From Nocardioides sp. YR527 (lineage in GTDB: Bacteria; Actinomycetota; Actinomycetes; Propionibacteriales; Nocardioidaceae), in assembly GCF_900101045.1 (NCBI RefSeq), contig NZ_FNFN01000001.1, forward strand, positions 248,001-312,000: a DNA stretch of 64,000 bases, read 5' to 3'. Positions 16,506-24,622 of the stretch are shown here, piece by piece. The position numbers and the translations under genes were made by a program. The notes beneath the pieces are model-generated. The model was given only the letters and a program-made list of their open reading frames with translations, was not told the DNA's origin and searched no databases. The stretch's first letter is position 1. The number at the start of each line of letters is the position of its first letter.

Positions 16506-18523
16506 GGACGGGGGACTCCGGCCAACCCGGACCCGGCGCGGCGCACAACATCGCCCAACCGGGCAGCATCGTGGAGAACCAGGCCTACGAGATCCACCAC
16601 CACAACCGCCACTTCCACATCACGCCCGAGGACACCGCCGAGCAGCGCTACATCGTCGGGCGGCGCTACCTCGAAGCGGGTTCCCCGCGGCGAGCCGAAG
16701 AGCTGATCAGCGAGGCGATCAGGCGCCGCCACGACCAGGCGGAGGTTCAGTTCCACTGGCTGCTGGCGATGTTCAGCAAGCGGTCCTTCCGCGATCTCGG
16801 CGAGGACGAGCGTGATCGGCTCAGAGCAGCGATGCTGACCTTCGACTTCTACGACCCCGAGGATCGCTACACCGATGCCCTGCAGGCGCTGGGTCTGCTG
16901 ATCCAGCACCTGCTCGACGGCGCGACCGGTGATGCGGTCGCGGCCGAGGCAGCGCTCCACGAGCTGGACGAGGACCTCCTCGACAAGATCAGCTATCACC
17001 TCGTGGACGTGCTCGCAGGGGTCACCGCCCAGCGCCTGTGGGAGCGTACGTTGGAGCGGGCCCGGGGGGCACGGTTCGCCAACGAGCGGACCGCCCGGGC
17101 CCGGGTCTACTTCGAGCCGACGCCGGCGATGCCTCGCCGCGGCGCCCCGGCGGCTGGCTACGAAGCGCCGGAAGGACACCCGGCGGAGGTCGCCGGAGTC
17201 GCCGTGTGCGCTCTCGCCGTCAGCATCCTGGGGTGGCTGACCCTGAGCGGTGGGAGTCCGTGGGGCGTCGCCGCGCTCATGGTGCTCCTGGTGGCCGGAG
17301 CGGTCCTCGGGAGGGACCTCTTCGGCTGGATGTACCGCGCGGACCGGGTCAGCCTCAACGAGCGCCGCCACCACGGGAACGGGTTCGCCGAGGACGGGTC
17401 CCGCGACGGCAAGGGCTTCGTCTCCCAGCTGCGCCACTCGATGAACTTCTACTACGCCAGACACCGCCCGGCCGACGTGTCGGCGCAGGAGTGGCTCGAC
17501 CTGACAGCAGGGGTCAGGCAGCGGCTGCGCGAGGAGCTCGCGGAGACGTTCCGCGAGCAGCGGACCTGCGCCGAGAGCCTGCACTGGCTGATCCGCTATC
17601 ACGCGATCGAGGACAAGCGGAGCTTCGAGGCCGGTACGTTCCACGACCTCGGTGCCGCGAGCCGGCCCGACTGGCGAGCGGCTCTTCGCTTCCTCGGCGC
17701 TCTCGCGGTCGCGGTCGCTGCCGCGGTGGTGCTGTTCCGGGCAAGCAGTCTCGCCGGCCAGCTCGTACTCCTGGTCGTACTGGTCAGCGGGTGTCTCGCG
17801 GTGAGCGTCGGCTACCGCCTCTACCGTGCCCGCAGGAGCGCCGCCGACGACGAGGCGGAGGCGGCGGCGTTGCTCGACCGGCGCCGCCAGGAGTTCGAGC
17901 GCTGGAAACAGACCATCAGCGACCAGATGCCGACCGAGCAGGAGATGGAGACCTGGCTGCTCAGCGACATCACGGTGCTCATCGGCAAGGTGCTCGAGGA
18001 GGCGAAATGGAAGCGTTGCGAGGTCGTCTCCAACGCCGTCATCCGCCAGCCTGGACCCGGGTGGCGGCGGGGGCGGGTCGACGACGGTCCGTGGCGCTAC
18101 TCGAAGTATCAGCTCCGCATCTATCTCGTCACCGTCGACGGCGTACGCGAGGTCACCGCTGATCTCGACTTCAGGACCGGCGAGATCGGGAAGGTCTCCC
18201 GGGAGAACTTCCAGCTCGACAGCATCACCTCGGTCAAGGTCATCGAGGAGGTGAACGGCGGTCGTGTGCTCGCGGTGATGCTCAACAATGGGGAGCCTCG
18301 CGAGATCCGCGTCGCCGAGGGCGTCATCGCAGCCGAGGCGGTGGGCAGCGAGGCCGACGACGGTCTGGGCGACGGCGAGACCACCCAGGCGCCGCCCGAC
18401 CCGGACCTGGTGAAGCTGGTCAGGCTCAACCTGGACGCCACCGGATTCGACCACGCCCTGCGGCTCCTCGAAGGCATCGGAGCCGATGGGAAGGGCTGGA
18501 TCAGGCGTCACGCCCGGGCCTGA
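16502..18523 (+). CDS. Four-TM protein coupled to the phosphorylase gene, unknown function
   Basis: 673 residues. The N-terminal 14-35 (HNIAQPGSIVENQAYE) resembles the linker of the preceding protein (N-I-x3-G-[ST]-[IV]). Residues 41-200 are helical with a TPR-like look (RRYLEAGSPRRAEELISEAI). TM pairs are at about 230-249/253-271 and 393-413/417-440, with a helical domain between them (300-390) rich in charged residues. The C-terminal part (450-673) starts with a coiled-coil-like stretch and ends in a beta-rich region. I do not recognise a family. Overlap ATGA with the phosphorylase gene implies obligate co-expression; it may sense or anchor the effector at the membrane. Confidence 0.75.
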   Translation: MRTGDSGQPGPGAAHNIAQPGSIVENQAYEIHHHNRHFHITPEDTAEQRYIVGRRYLEAGSPRRAEELISEAIRRRHDQAEVQFHWLLAMFSKRSFRDLGEDERDRLRAAMLTFDFYDPEDRYTDALQALGLLIQHLLDGATGDAVAAEAALHELDEDLLDKISYHLVDVLAGVTAQRLWERTLERARGARFANERTARARVYFEPTPAMPRRGAPAAGYEAPEGHPAEVAGVAVCALAVSILGWLTLSGGSPWGVAALMVLLVAGAVLGRDLFGWMYRADRVSLNERRHHGNGFAEDGSRDGKGFVSQLRHSMNFYYARHRPADVSAQEWLDLTAGVRQRLREELAETFREQRTCAESLHWLIRYHAIEDKRSFEAGTFHDLGAASRPDWRAALRFLGALAVAVAAAVVLFRASSLAGQLVLLVVLVSGCLAVSVGYRLYRARRSAADDEAEAAALLDRRRQEFERWKQTISDQMPTEQEMETWLLSDITVLIGKVLEEAKWKRCEVVSNAVIRQPGPGWRRGRVDDGPWRYSKYQLRIYLVTVDGVREVTADLDFRTGEIGKVSRENFQLDSITSVKVIEEVNGGRVLAVMLNNGEPREIRVAEGVIAAEAVGSEADDGLGDGETTQAPPDPDLVKLVRLNLDATGFDHALRLLEGIGADGKGWIRRHARA

Positions 18524-18531
18524 ACCTCCCC

Positions 18532-18624
18532 GCCGAGACGTCAGTCCGGTCGTCCGTAACGTCAGTTGCGTCGGCCGAGTTGGCACCACGCTGCCAACTC
18601 GGCCGACCGGGCTGACTTCTCGGC
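18532..18624. repeat. Dispersed hairpin repeat, copy B
   Basis: A perfect 16-bp stem, GTCGGCCGAGTTGGCA at 18570-18585 with TGCCAACTCGGCCGAC at 18592-18607, has a 6-base loop. Flanks carry the same GAGACGTCAGTCCGGTCG-like units as copies A and C. It lies between the convergent ends of the TM gene and the alpha-glucosidase gene and probably ends both transcripts. Confidence 0.65.
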
Positions 18625-20234
18625 TAGAGCTGCCACCAGACGGTCGTGTCGCCAGGGAGGTTGGCGGAGCCGTCGGTGACGGGGACCGGGCCCACGGAGG
18701 AGAGGAGTACGTCGCCGGGGGCGGCGATGCGTACGGGCTCCTTGGTGGTGTTGACCGTGCAGGCGAAGCCGTCGCGCTCGAACCAGAGGACGCCGGCGGG
18801 GGCCTCGTCGTGCCAGGTGACCGCGTCGCCGGCACCCAGCCCGGCGGTCGAGCGGCGGATGGCGATGGCGGAGCGGTAGAGCTCGAGGGTCGAGCCGTCC
18901 ACGCCGGTCTGGGCCTCGACGCTCAGCTCGCCCCACTCGGCGGGCTGCGGCAGCCAGGAGCCGCCGTCGCCGAAGCCGTAGGACGAGCCGGAGCGGGTCC
19001 ACGGCAGTGGCACCCGGCAGCCGTCGCGGAAGCCGTCCTGGCCGCTGGCGCGGTGGAACGAGGGGTCCTGGCGGACCTCGTCGGGCAGGTCGGTGACGTC
19101 GGGGAGGCCGAGCTCCTCGCCCTGGTAGACGTAGGCCGAGCCGGGCAGCGCGAGCATCAGCAGCGTCGCCGCACGAGCCCGCCGGAGCCCGAGAGACCGG
19201 TCGCCGGCGGTCCGGATCTGGGTCCCCGATCCCGGCGGGTTGGCGAACCGGGTGGCGTGCCGGGTGACGTCGTGGTTGGACAGCACCCAGGTCGCCGGAG
19301 CGCCGACCGGCCGCATCGCGTCCAGCGAGCTGTCGATGACTTTGCGCAGCGCGGCGGCGTCCCAGGCGGTGTCGAGGTACTCGAAGTTGAAGGCCTGGTG
19401 CAGCTCGTCGGGGCGTACGTAGTTGGCCGACCGCGCCACGGTCGGGGTCCACGCCTCGGCGACGAAGATCCGGCCCGGGTAGTCCTCCAGCACCCGCCGC
19501 CACGACCGGTAGATCTCGTGGACGCCGTCCTGGTCGAAGAAGGGCATCACGTCGTTGCCGAGCAGGTGGAGCTGGTCCGCGTGGCCGATGGAGGGCAGGC
19601 CCTCAGCCTTGACCAGACCGTGGGCGACGTCGATGCGGAACCCGTCGATGCCGAGGTCGAGCCAGAATCGCAGGATGTCCAGGAACTCCGCGTGCACCTC
19701 GGGGGAGTTCCAGTTGAAGTCGGGCTGCTCGGGGGCGAAGAGGTGGAGATACCACTCGCCGTCCTCCACCCGGGTCCACGCCGGACCGCCGAAGATCGAG
19801 TCCCAGTCATTGGGCGGCTCCGAACCGTCCTCGCCGAGCCCGGGCAGGAAGTGGTAGCGCGACCGCATCGGCGACCCGGGACCCTCCGCCAACGCCTGCT
19901 GGAACCATACGTGCTCCGAGGAGGAGTGGTTCGGCACGATGTCGGCGATGATCTTCAGCCCGAGCTCGTGGGCGTCGGAGATCAGCAACCGAGCGTCGTC
20001 CAACGTCCCGTAGCGCGGGTCGACTGCGCGGTAGTCGGAGACGTCGTAGCCTCCGTCGGCCTGCGGCGAGGCGTAGAACGGGCTCAGCCAGACGGCGTCG
20101 ACCCCCAGCGAGCGGAGGTACGGGAGTCGGGACCGAATCCCGGGAAGGTCACCGGTGCCGTCGCTGTCGCTGTCGGCGAAGCTGCGCGGGTAGACCTGGT
20201 AGATGACGGCGTCGCGCCACCATTCGGTGCTCAT
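18624..20234 (-). CDS. aglA: GH13 alpha-glucosidase
   Basis: 536 residues of the GH13 oligo-1,6/alpha-glucosidase group. Region I DIVPNH is at about 98-103, region II GFRIDVAHG at about 197-205 with the nucleophile Asp, region III FVAEAW at about 262 with the acid/base Glu, and region IV LSNHD near 318. No signal peptide is present, so it acts in the cytoplasm on alpha-glucosides imported by the ABC transporter encoded next to it. It is the last gene of a four-gene operon, 15 bases after the MalG-type permease gene. Preference for sucrose, trehalose or maltose cannot be decided. Confidence 0.92.
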   Translation of the reverse strand: MSTEWWRDAVIYQVYPRSFADSDSDGTGDLPGIRSRLPYLRSLGVDAVWLSPFYASPQADGGYDVSDYRAVDPRYGTLDDARLLISDAHELGLKIIADIVPNHSSSEHVWFQQALAEGPGSPMRSRYHFLPGLGEDGSEPPNDWDSIFGGPAWTRVEDGEWYLHLFAPEQPDFNWNSPEVHAEFLDILRFWLDLGIDGFRIDVAHGLVKAEGLPSIGHADQLHLLGNDVMPFFDQDGVHEIYRSWRRVLEDYPGRIFVAEAWTPTVARSANYVRPDELHQAFNFEYLDTAWDAAALRKVIDSSLDAMRPVGAPATWVLSNHDVTRHATRFANPPGSGTQIRTAGDRSLGLRRARAATLLMLALPGSAYVYQGEELGLPDVTDLPDEVRQDPSFHRASGQDGFRDGCRVPLPWTRSGSSYGFGDGGSWLPQPAEWGELSVEAQTGVDGSTLELYRSAIAIRRSTAGLGAGDAVTWHDEAPAGVLWFERDGFACTVNTTKEPVRIAAPGDVLLSSVGPVPVTDGSANLPGDTTVWWQL

Positions 20235-20249
20235 GAGGAGAGAAACCTT

Positions 20250-21113
20250 TCAGCCCTTGACGCCGCCGGCGGTCAGACCGGTGACGACGTGTCGTTGGAC
20301 GAGGTAGAAGAAGATGGTCACGGGGATGGCGATGAGGACCGCGGTGGCGGCCATCAGGTTCCACTGCGCGTCGTGCTCGCTGACGAAGCTCTGCAGCCCG
20401 ACCGCGAAGGTGTACTTCGAGTCGTCGAGCAGGAACGTCGAGGCGAAGGCGACCTCGGCGAAGGCGGTGATGAAGGCGTAGAACGCGGCCACCGCGAGAC
20501 CCGGACGGGCCAGCGGCAGGATCAGCCGCCAGAACGTACCGAACGGGGTGAGCCCGTCGATCATGCCGGCCTCGTCGAGCTCGACCGGGATGGTGTCGAA
20601 GTAGCCCTTCAGCAGCCACGAGCAGTAGGGGACGATCGTGGTGCAGTTGACCAGGATCAGGCCCAGGTGCGAGTCGACCAGGCGGAGCTGGGAGAAGATC
20701 TCGTACATCGGCACGATCAGCACCGCGATCGGGAACGCCTGCGTCAGCAGCAGCACCCACATCAACGGCCGGTGACCGGGGAACCGCATCCGGGAGACCG
20801 CGTAGCCGGTCGTCGCCGCCGACATCACGCCGAACAGCGTCGTGCCCCCGGCGACCACGAGCGTCGACCACAGCCAGTTGAAGAAGGCGGTGTTGGTCAG
20901 CACGAACGAGTAGTTGTCCAGCGTTGCCTTCGCGAAGATCCCGCCGGGGTGGAGGTAGTCGTCCTTGTCCGGTCCCAGGGACAGGTAGACGAGCCAGACG
21001 ATCGGGAACAGCGCGATCAGCGACGCCACCGTGAGGGTCACGTGCGTGCCGACGCGTGCGACGGGGCCGAGCTCTCCGCGCCGGCGCTGCTTAGTACTAG
21101 GCGAGCTGGTCAT
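20250..21113 (-). CDS. aglG: Carbohydrate ABC transporter permease, MalG type
   Basis: 287 residues with six predicted TM spans and the EAA loop (ELDEAGMIDGLTPFGTFWRLILPLARPGLA at about 176-205) that contacts the ATPase. It belongs to the alpha-glucoside/maltose CUT1 family. Its start overlaps the end of the MalF-type gene by 17 bases. No ATPase gene is in the operon; CUT1 systems in actinobacteria usually share the MsiK ATPase encoded elsewhere. Confidence 0.92.
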   Translation of the reverse strand: MTSSPSTKQRRRGELGPVARVGTHVTLTVASLIALFPIVWLVYLSLGPDKDDYLHPGGIFAKATLDNYSFVLTNTAFFNWLWSTLVVAGGTTLFGVMSAATTGYAVSRMRFPGHRPLMWVLLLTQAFPIAVLIVPMYEIFSQLRLVDSHLGLILVNCTTIVPYCSWLLKGYFDTIPVELDEAGMIDGLTPFGTFWRLILPLARPGLAVAAFYAFITAFAEVAFASTFLLDDSKYTFAVGLQSFVSEHDAQWNLMAATAVLIAIPVTIFFYLVQRHVVTGLTAGGVKG

Positions 21114-22095
21114 TGCGTTTCAACCACCGGTAGTAGAAGGACGTGAAGACGATCAGGATCGCGAGCAGGAGCACGCCGTACGCCGCCGACATGGCGAAGT
21201 CGCGTGGCTGCTGCCCGAACCCGAGTCGGTAGGCCCAGGTGACCAGGATCTGCGCGTCCGGCGCGGTGTTGCCGAAGAGCAGGAAGATGATCGCGAACTG
21301 GTTGAAGGTCCAGATCACGCCGAGCAGCACGACGGTCGAGCTCACCGACGACAGCCCCGGCAGCGTGACGTGGCGGAACCGCTGCCAGGCGTTGGCGCCG
21401 TCGATCTCAGCTGCCTCGTAGAGGTTCTCGTCGATCGACTGCAGCCCGCCGAGCAGGGAGAGCATCATGAACGGCACGCCGCACCAGGTGTTGACCATGA
21501 TCGCGGCCGTACGCTGCCAGGTCGGGTCCTCGAGCCAGCTCGGCGAGGCGAGACCGATCGTGTCGAGCATCGAGTTGATCACGCCCGCGTCGGCCAGCAT
21601 GATCCGCCAGGCGAAGACGGTGACGAACGTCGGCACCGCCCAGGGCAGGATCAGCAGCAGCCGGTACGCCACCCGCCCGCGCAGCCGCTGGTTGAGCAGC
21701 ATCGCCAGACCGAGGCCGATCGCGTAGTGCAGGAGGACGCAGGTGACGGTCCAGACGATCGTCCACACGAAGTGGGACCAGAAGCGGTCGTAGGCCGCCG
21801 GGCCCCACAGGATCTCGGCGTAGTTGTCCAGACCGATGAACTTGTACGTCGCGTCGATCGTGTTGACGCCGATCGTGCGCGCCGAGTTGAGGCTGTTGGC
21901 GTCGGTCAGGGTCAGGTAGAAGCCGCGCAGGAGCGGGTAGCCGACCAGCACGCCGAGCACGATCACGACGGGCGCGACCATCGCATAGGCGTACCAGTAA
22001 CGGCTGTAGGAGTCTCGCAGGCGCTGGACGGGGCGGGGCGCCCGCCGCCGAGACCGCGGGGTCTCGGCGGCGGGCGCTGGTGCTGTCAGAGTCAT
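21097..22095 (-). CDS. aglF: Carbohydrate ABC transporter permease, MalF type
   Basis: 332 residues with about six to seven TM spans and the EAA loop (LYEAAEIDGANAWQRFRHVTLPGL at about 221-244). It forms the heterodimeric channel with the MalG-type protein encoded by the overlapping gene. The N-terminus has a basic stretch before the first span at about residue 35. It lies 19 bases after the binding-protein gene. Confidence 0.92.
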   Translation of the reverse strand: MTLTAPAPAAETPRSRRRAPRPVQRLRDSYSRYWYAYAMVAPVVIVLGVLVGYPLLRGFYLTLTDANSLNSARTIGVNTIDATYKFIGLDNYAEILWGPAAYDRFWSHFVWTIVWTVTCVLLHYAIGLGLAMLLNQRLRGRVAYRLLLILPWAVPTFVTVFAWRIMLADAGVINSMLDTIGLASPSWLEDPTWQRTAAIMVNTWCGVPFMMLSLLGGLQSIDENLYEAAEIDGANAWQRFRHVTLPGLSSVSSTVVLLGVIWTFNQFAIIFLLFGNTAPDAQILVTWAYRLGFGQQPRDFAMSAAYGVLLLAILIVFTSFYYRWLKRNDQLA

Positions 22096-22114
22096 CGGCT
22101 CACTTAGAACTGTG

Positions 22115-23383
22115 TCAGTTGGAGAAGTCGGGCAGCAGGTCCGCGAAGGCCGTCTCCAGCGTGGCCAGGCCCTCGTCGAGGGTCTCGGCGCCGGAGGCGA
22201 TCTTCGGGAGCTCCTGGTCCATCGGGCCCCACAGCGAGGAGTACTCGGGCAGCTCGGGTCGCGGCTGGGCGGCCGGGAGCACGGTCTGGAAGCCGGCGAT
22301 GCCCGGGTCGGCCTTGACCTCGTCGGTGTAGGCGTCGTCGCGGGTCGGGAGCGTGGAGTTCTTCAGCGCGATCTGGGCCTGGGTGTCGGCCGAGGTCATG
22401 AACTTCACGAACGCCGCCGAGGCCTCCTGGTGCGCCTCGTCCGAACCGGCGTAGATCGACAGGTTGTGACCGCCGGTCGGAGCGCCGGCCTCGCCGGTGG
22501 AGCCGGCCGGGACGGTGGCGATGCCGAGGTTGTTCTTGTCGGCGAACGCCGAGCCCTTGTAGAAGTTCGTGATCTCCCAGGGACCCTGGATGATCGCGGC
22601 GACCTTGCCGTTGACGAAGGCATCCTGGATGTGGGCGTACGCGTCGGCGGTGGTGTCCGCCTTGTGCAGGCCCGCGCCGTCGAAGAGACCCTGCCAGGTG
22701 GTCAGGCCCTTCTTGGCCTCCGGGGAGGAGATGGTGATCTTCTTGGCCTCGGCGTCGACGGTGTCGGTGCCCTCGCCGTAGAGGAACGGCTGTGCGTAGT
22801 AGGCGGAGGTGGAGCCCCAGTAGCCGTCGACGCCGGTCTTCGACTTGATCGTCGCGGCGTCGGTCTTGAGCTCGTCCCAGGTCGTGGGGGCCTCGGTGAT
22901 GCCGGCCTTCTCGAAGAGCGCCTTGTTGTAGACGAGCGCGAGGGTGTCGGTGACGAACGGGACACCGTAGGTCTTGCCGTCGAACTCGGCCTGCTTGATC
23001 AGGTTGGGCTGGAAGGCGTCCTTCTCCTCGAGCGCCTCGGTGTCGTCCAGCGGAGCGAGGAAGCCCTTCTGCGCGAACGCAGGGGTCCAGCCGACCTCGG
23101 CGCGCAGTACGTCGGGAGCACCGCTGGCACCGGCCGCGGTGTCGAACTTGTTCTGCGCCTGGTCGAAGGGCACGTTGACGTACTTGACCTTGATGTCCGG
23201 GTTGGCCTTCTCGAAGTCCTTGACGAGGGCCTGGTACGTCGGCGCCTCGTTGGTCGCGTTCGAGGTGTCCCACCAGGTGATGGTGACCGGGCCGTCGCTG
23301 CTGTCGCCGCTGCCGCCGCCGCATGCCGATGCCGCCAGGGCGAGCGATGCCGCCACTGCGGTGGCCACGATGCCACGTCGCAT
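22115..23383 (-). CDS. aglE: Extracellular sugar-binding lipoprotein
   Basis: 422 residues. A lipoprotein signal peptide ends in the lipobox SACGGG near residue 19-21, so the mature protein is anchored outside the membrane. The rest is a CUT1-type solute-binding fold (ITWWDTSN at the first strand, GVPFVTDTLALVYNKALFEKAGI near 135-157). It delivers alpha-glucosides to the AglFG channel. ATG 23383 follows GAAGGAGAACTC; the longer frame to 23650 lacks a signal peptide and was rejected. It is the first gene of the operon and is divergent from a LacI repressor. Confidence 0.92.
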   Translation of the reverse strand: MRRGIVATAVAASLALAASACGGGSGDSSDGPVTITWWDTSNATNEAPTYQALVKDFEKANPDIKVKYVNVPFDQAQNKFDTAAGASGAPDVLRAEVGWTPAFAQKGFLAPLDDTEALEEKDAFQPNLIKQAEFDGKTYGVPFVTDTLALVYNKALFEKAGITEAPTTWDELKTDAATIKSKTGVDGYWGSTSAYYAQPFLYGEGTDTVDAEAKKITISSPEAKKGLTTWQGLFDGAGLHKADTTADAYAHIQDAFVNGKVAAIIQGPWEITNFYKGSAFADKNNLGIATVPAGSTGEAGAPTGGHNLSIYAGSDEAHQEASAAFVKFMTSADTQAQIALKNSTLPTRDDAYTDEVKADPGIAGFQTVLPAAQPRPELPEYSSLWGPMDQELPKIASGAETLDEGLATLETAFADLLPDFSN

Positions 23384-23470
23384 GAGTTCTCCTTCGATAT
23401 GGGGCCGGGCGAGGAGTCCGCCCGGTGGTGTGACGAAGGTAACCCCGCGTCGAGGAGAATGTAAGAGCCT

Positions 23471-23510
23471 TTCAGCAAAAGTTGCAAACTTGCAGAAAGT
23501 TCTTGCAGGC
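23471..23510. promoter_or_regulatory. Operator-like repeat between agl operon and lacI-type gene
   Basis: Three TTGCA cores occur with regular spacing: TTGCAA at 23482-23487, CTTGCAG at 23489-23495 and CTTGCAG at 23502-23508. They form direct and inverted repeats as in MalR/AglR-type LacI operators of actinobacteria. The position between the divergent operon and its probable repressor supports a repressor-binding site. Confidence 0.6.
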
Positions 23511-23531
23511 CGTGTAGGGAGGGGGCATGAT

Positions 23532-24581
23532 GTGACCGTGCCCATAACACCAGCCTCCGCCCGTCTTGCTGACATCGCGGCCCATGCGGGCGTGAGCGAG
23601 GCGACGGTCAGTCGCGTCCTCAACGGCAAGCCCGGGGTCGCCGCGGCCACGCGGGAGGCGGTGCTGGCGGCGATCGACGTCCACGGCTACGAGCGCCCGG
23701 TGAAGCTGCGCCAGCGCAGCGAGGGGCTGGTCGGGCTGATCACGCCCGAGCTCGACAACCCGATCTTCCCCGCGCTCGCGCAGGTCATCGCGCAGGGGCT
23801 GACCCGGCAGGGCTACACCCCGGTGCTCGCCACGCAGACCCCCGGAGGCTCGACCGAGGACGAGCTCACCGAGATGCTCGTCGACCGCGGTGTCACCGGG
23901 ATCATCTTCGTCTCCGGTCTGCACGCGGACACCACCGCCGACATGACGCGCTACGAGAAGCTGCGTGCCCAAGGCGTTCCGTACGTCCTGCTCGACGGTT
24001 TCACCCCCGACATCAAGGCGCCGTTCATCTCGCCCGACGACCGCGAGGCGATGCAGCTGGCGGTCACCCACCTCGCGACGCTCGGCCACACCAAGATCGG
24101 CCTCGCCGTCGGGCCCCGCCGCTTCGTCCCGGTCCAGCGCAAGATCGAGGGCTTCGTGGCCACGATGGCCGACCGCTTCGGTCTGAGCGCCGAGGAGATC
24201 GAGAAGGGCCACATCCGCGACTCGCTGTTCACCCTCGAGGGCGGCCAGGCCGCGGCCTCCGAGCTCCTGGACGAGGGTTTCACCGCGATCGTGTGCGCGA
24301 GCGACATGATGGCGCTGGGCGCCATCCGTGCCGCCCGCTCGCGCGGCCTGCGGGTCCCCGAGGACGTCTCCGTGGTCGGCTACGACGACTCCCAGCTGAT
24401 CGCCTTCACCGACCCGCCGCTGACCACCGTCCGCAAGCCGGTCCATGCGATGGGACAGGCCGCCGTCCGCGCCATCCTCGACGAGATCGCCGGCACCGGA
24501 ACGCCGCACTCGGAGTTCGTCTTCCACCCCGAGCTGATCGTCCGCGGTTCCACGGCCTCCGGCCCGCGCGTCAACCCCTGA
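23532..24581 (+). CDS. LacI-family transcriptional repressor of the agl operon
   Basis: 349 residues. The LacI HTH is at about 9-58 (LADIAAHAGVSEATVSRVLNGKPGVAAATREAV), followed by a periplasmic-binding-like effector domain (LVGLITPELDNPIFPALAQ onward). It probably represses the divergent alpha-glucoside operon and is released by an imported sugar; this follows from gene order and the operator-like repeat. GTG 23532 lies 6 bases after a GGGAGGGGG site, better than the in-frame GTG 23538. Confidence 0.9.
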   Translation: MTVPITPASARLADIAAHAGVSEATVSRVLNGKPGVAAATREAVLAAIDVHGYERPVKLRQRSEGLVGLITPELDNPIFPALAQVIAQGLTRQGYTPVLATQTPGGSTEDELTEMLVDRGVTGIIFVSGLHADTTADMTRYEKLRAQGVPYVLLDGFTPDIKAPFISPDDREAMQLAVTHLATLGHTKIGLAVGPRRFVPVQRKIEGFVATMADRFGLSAEEIEKGHIRDSLFTLEGGQAAASELLDEGFTAIVCASDMMALGAIRAARSRGLRVPEDVSVVGYDDSQLIAFTDPPLTTVRKPVHAMGQAAVRAILDEIAGTGTPHSEFVFHPELIVRGSTASGPRVNP

Positions 24582-24622
24582 CCTCCCGGAGGCAGCCCGC
24601 ACGCGGCTGGCAGGATGGGCGC

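Noticed and set aside
16298..18835. 845-codon leftward ORF opposite the phosphorylase/TM genes
   Set aside because: It has low-complexity antisense composition and no motif, while the opposite strand has clear coding features, TM spans and ATGA coupling.
18486..21146. 886-codon rightward ORF opposite the alpha-glucosidase and permease genes
   Set aside because: It is the mirror of GC-rich coding DNA: composition is V/E/R/G/D rich with no domain, and it runs through strong GH13 and permease genes on the other strand.
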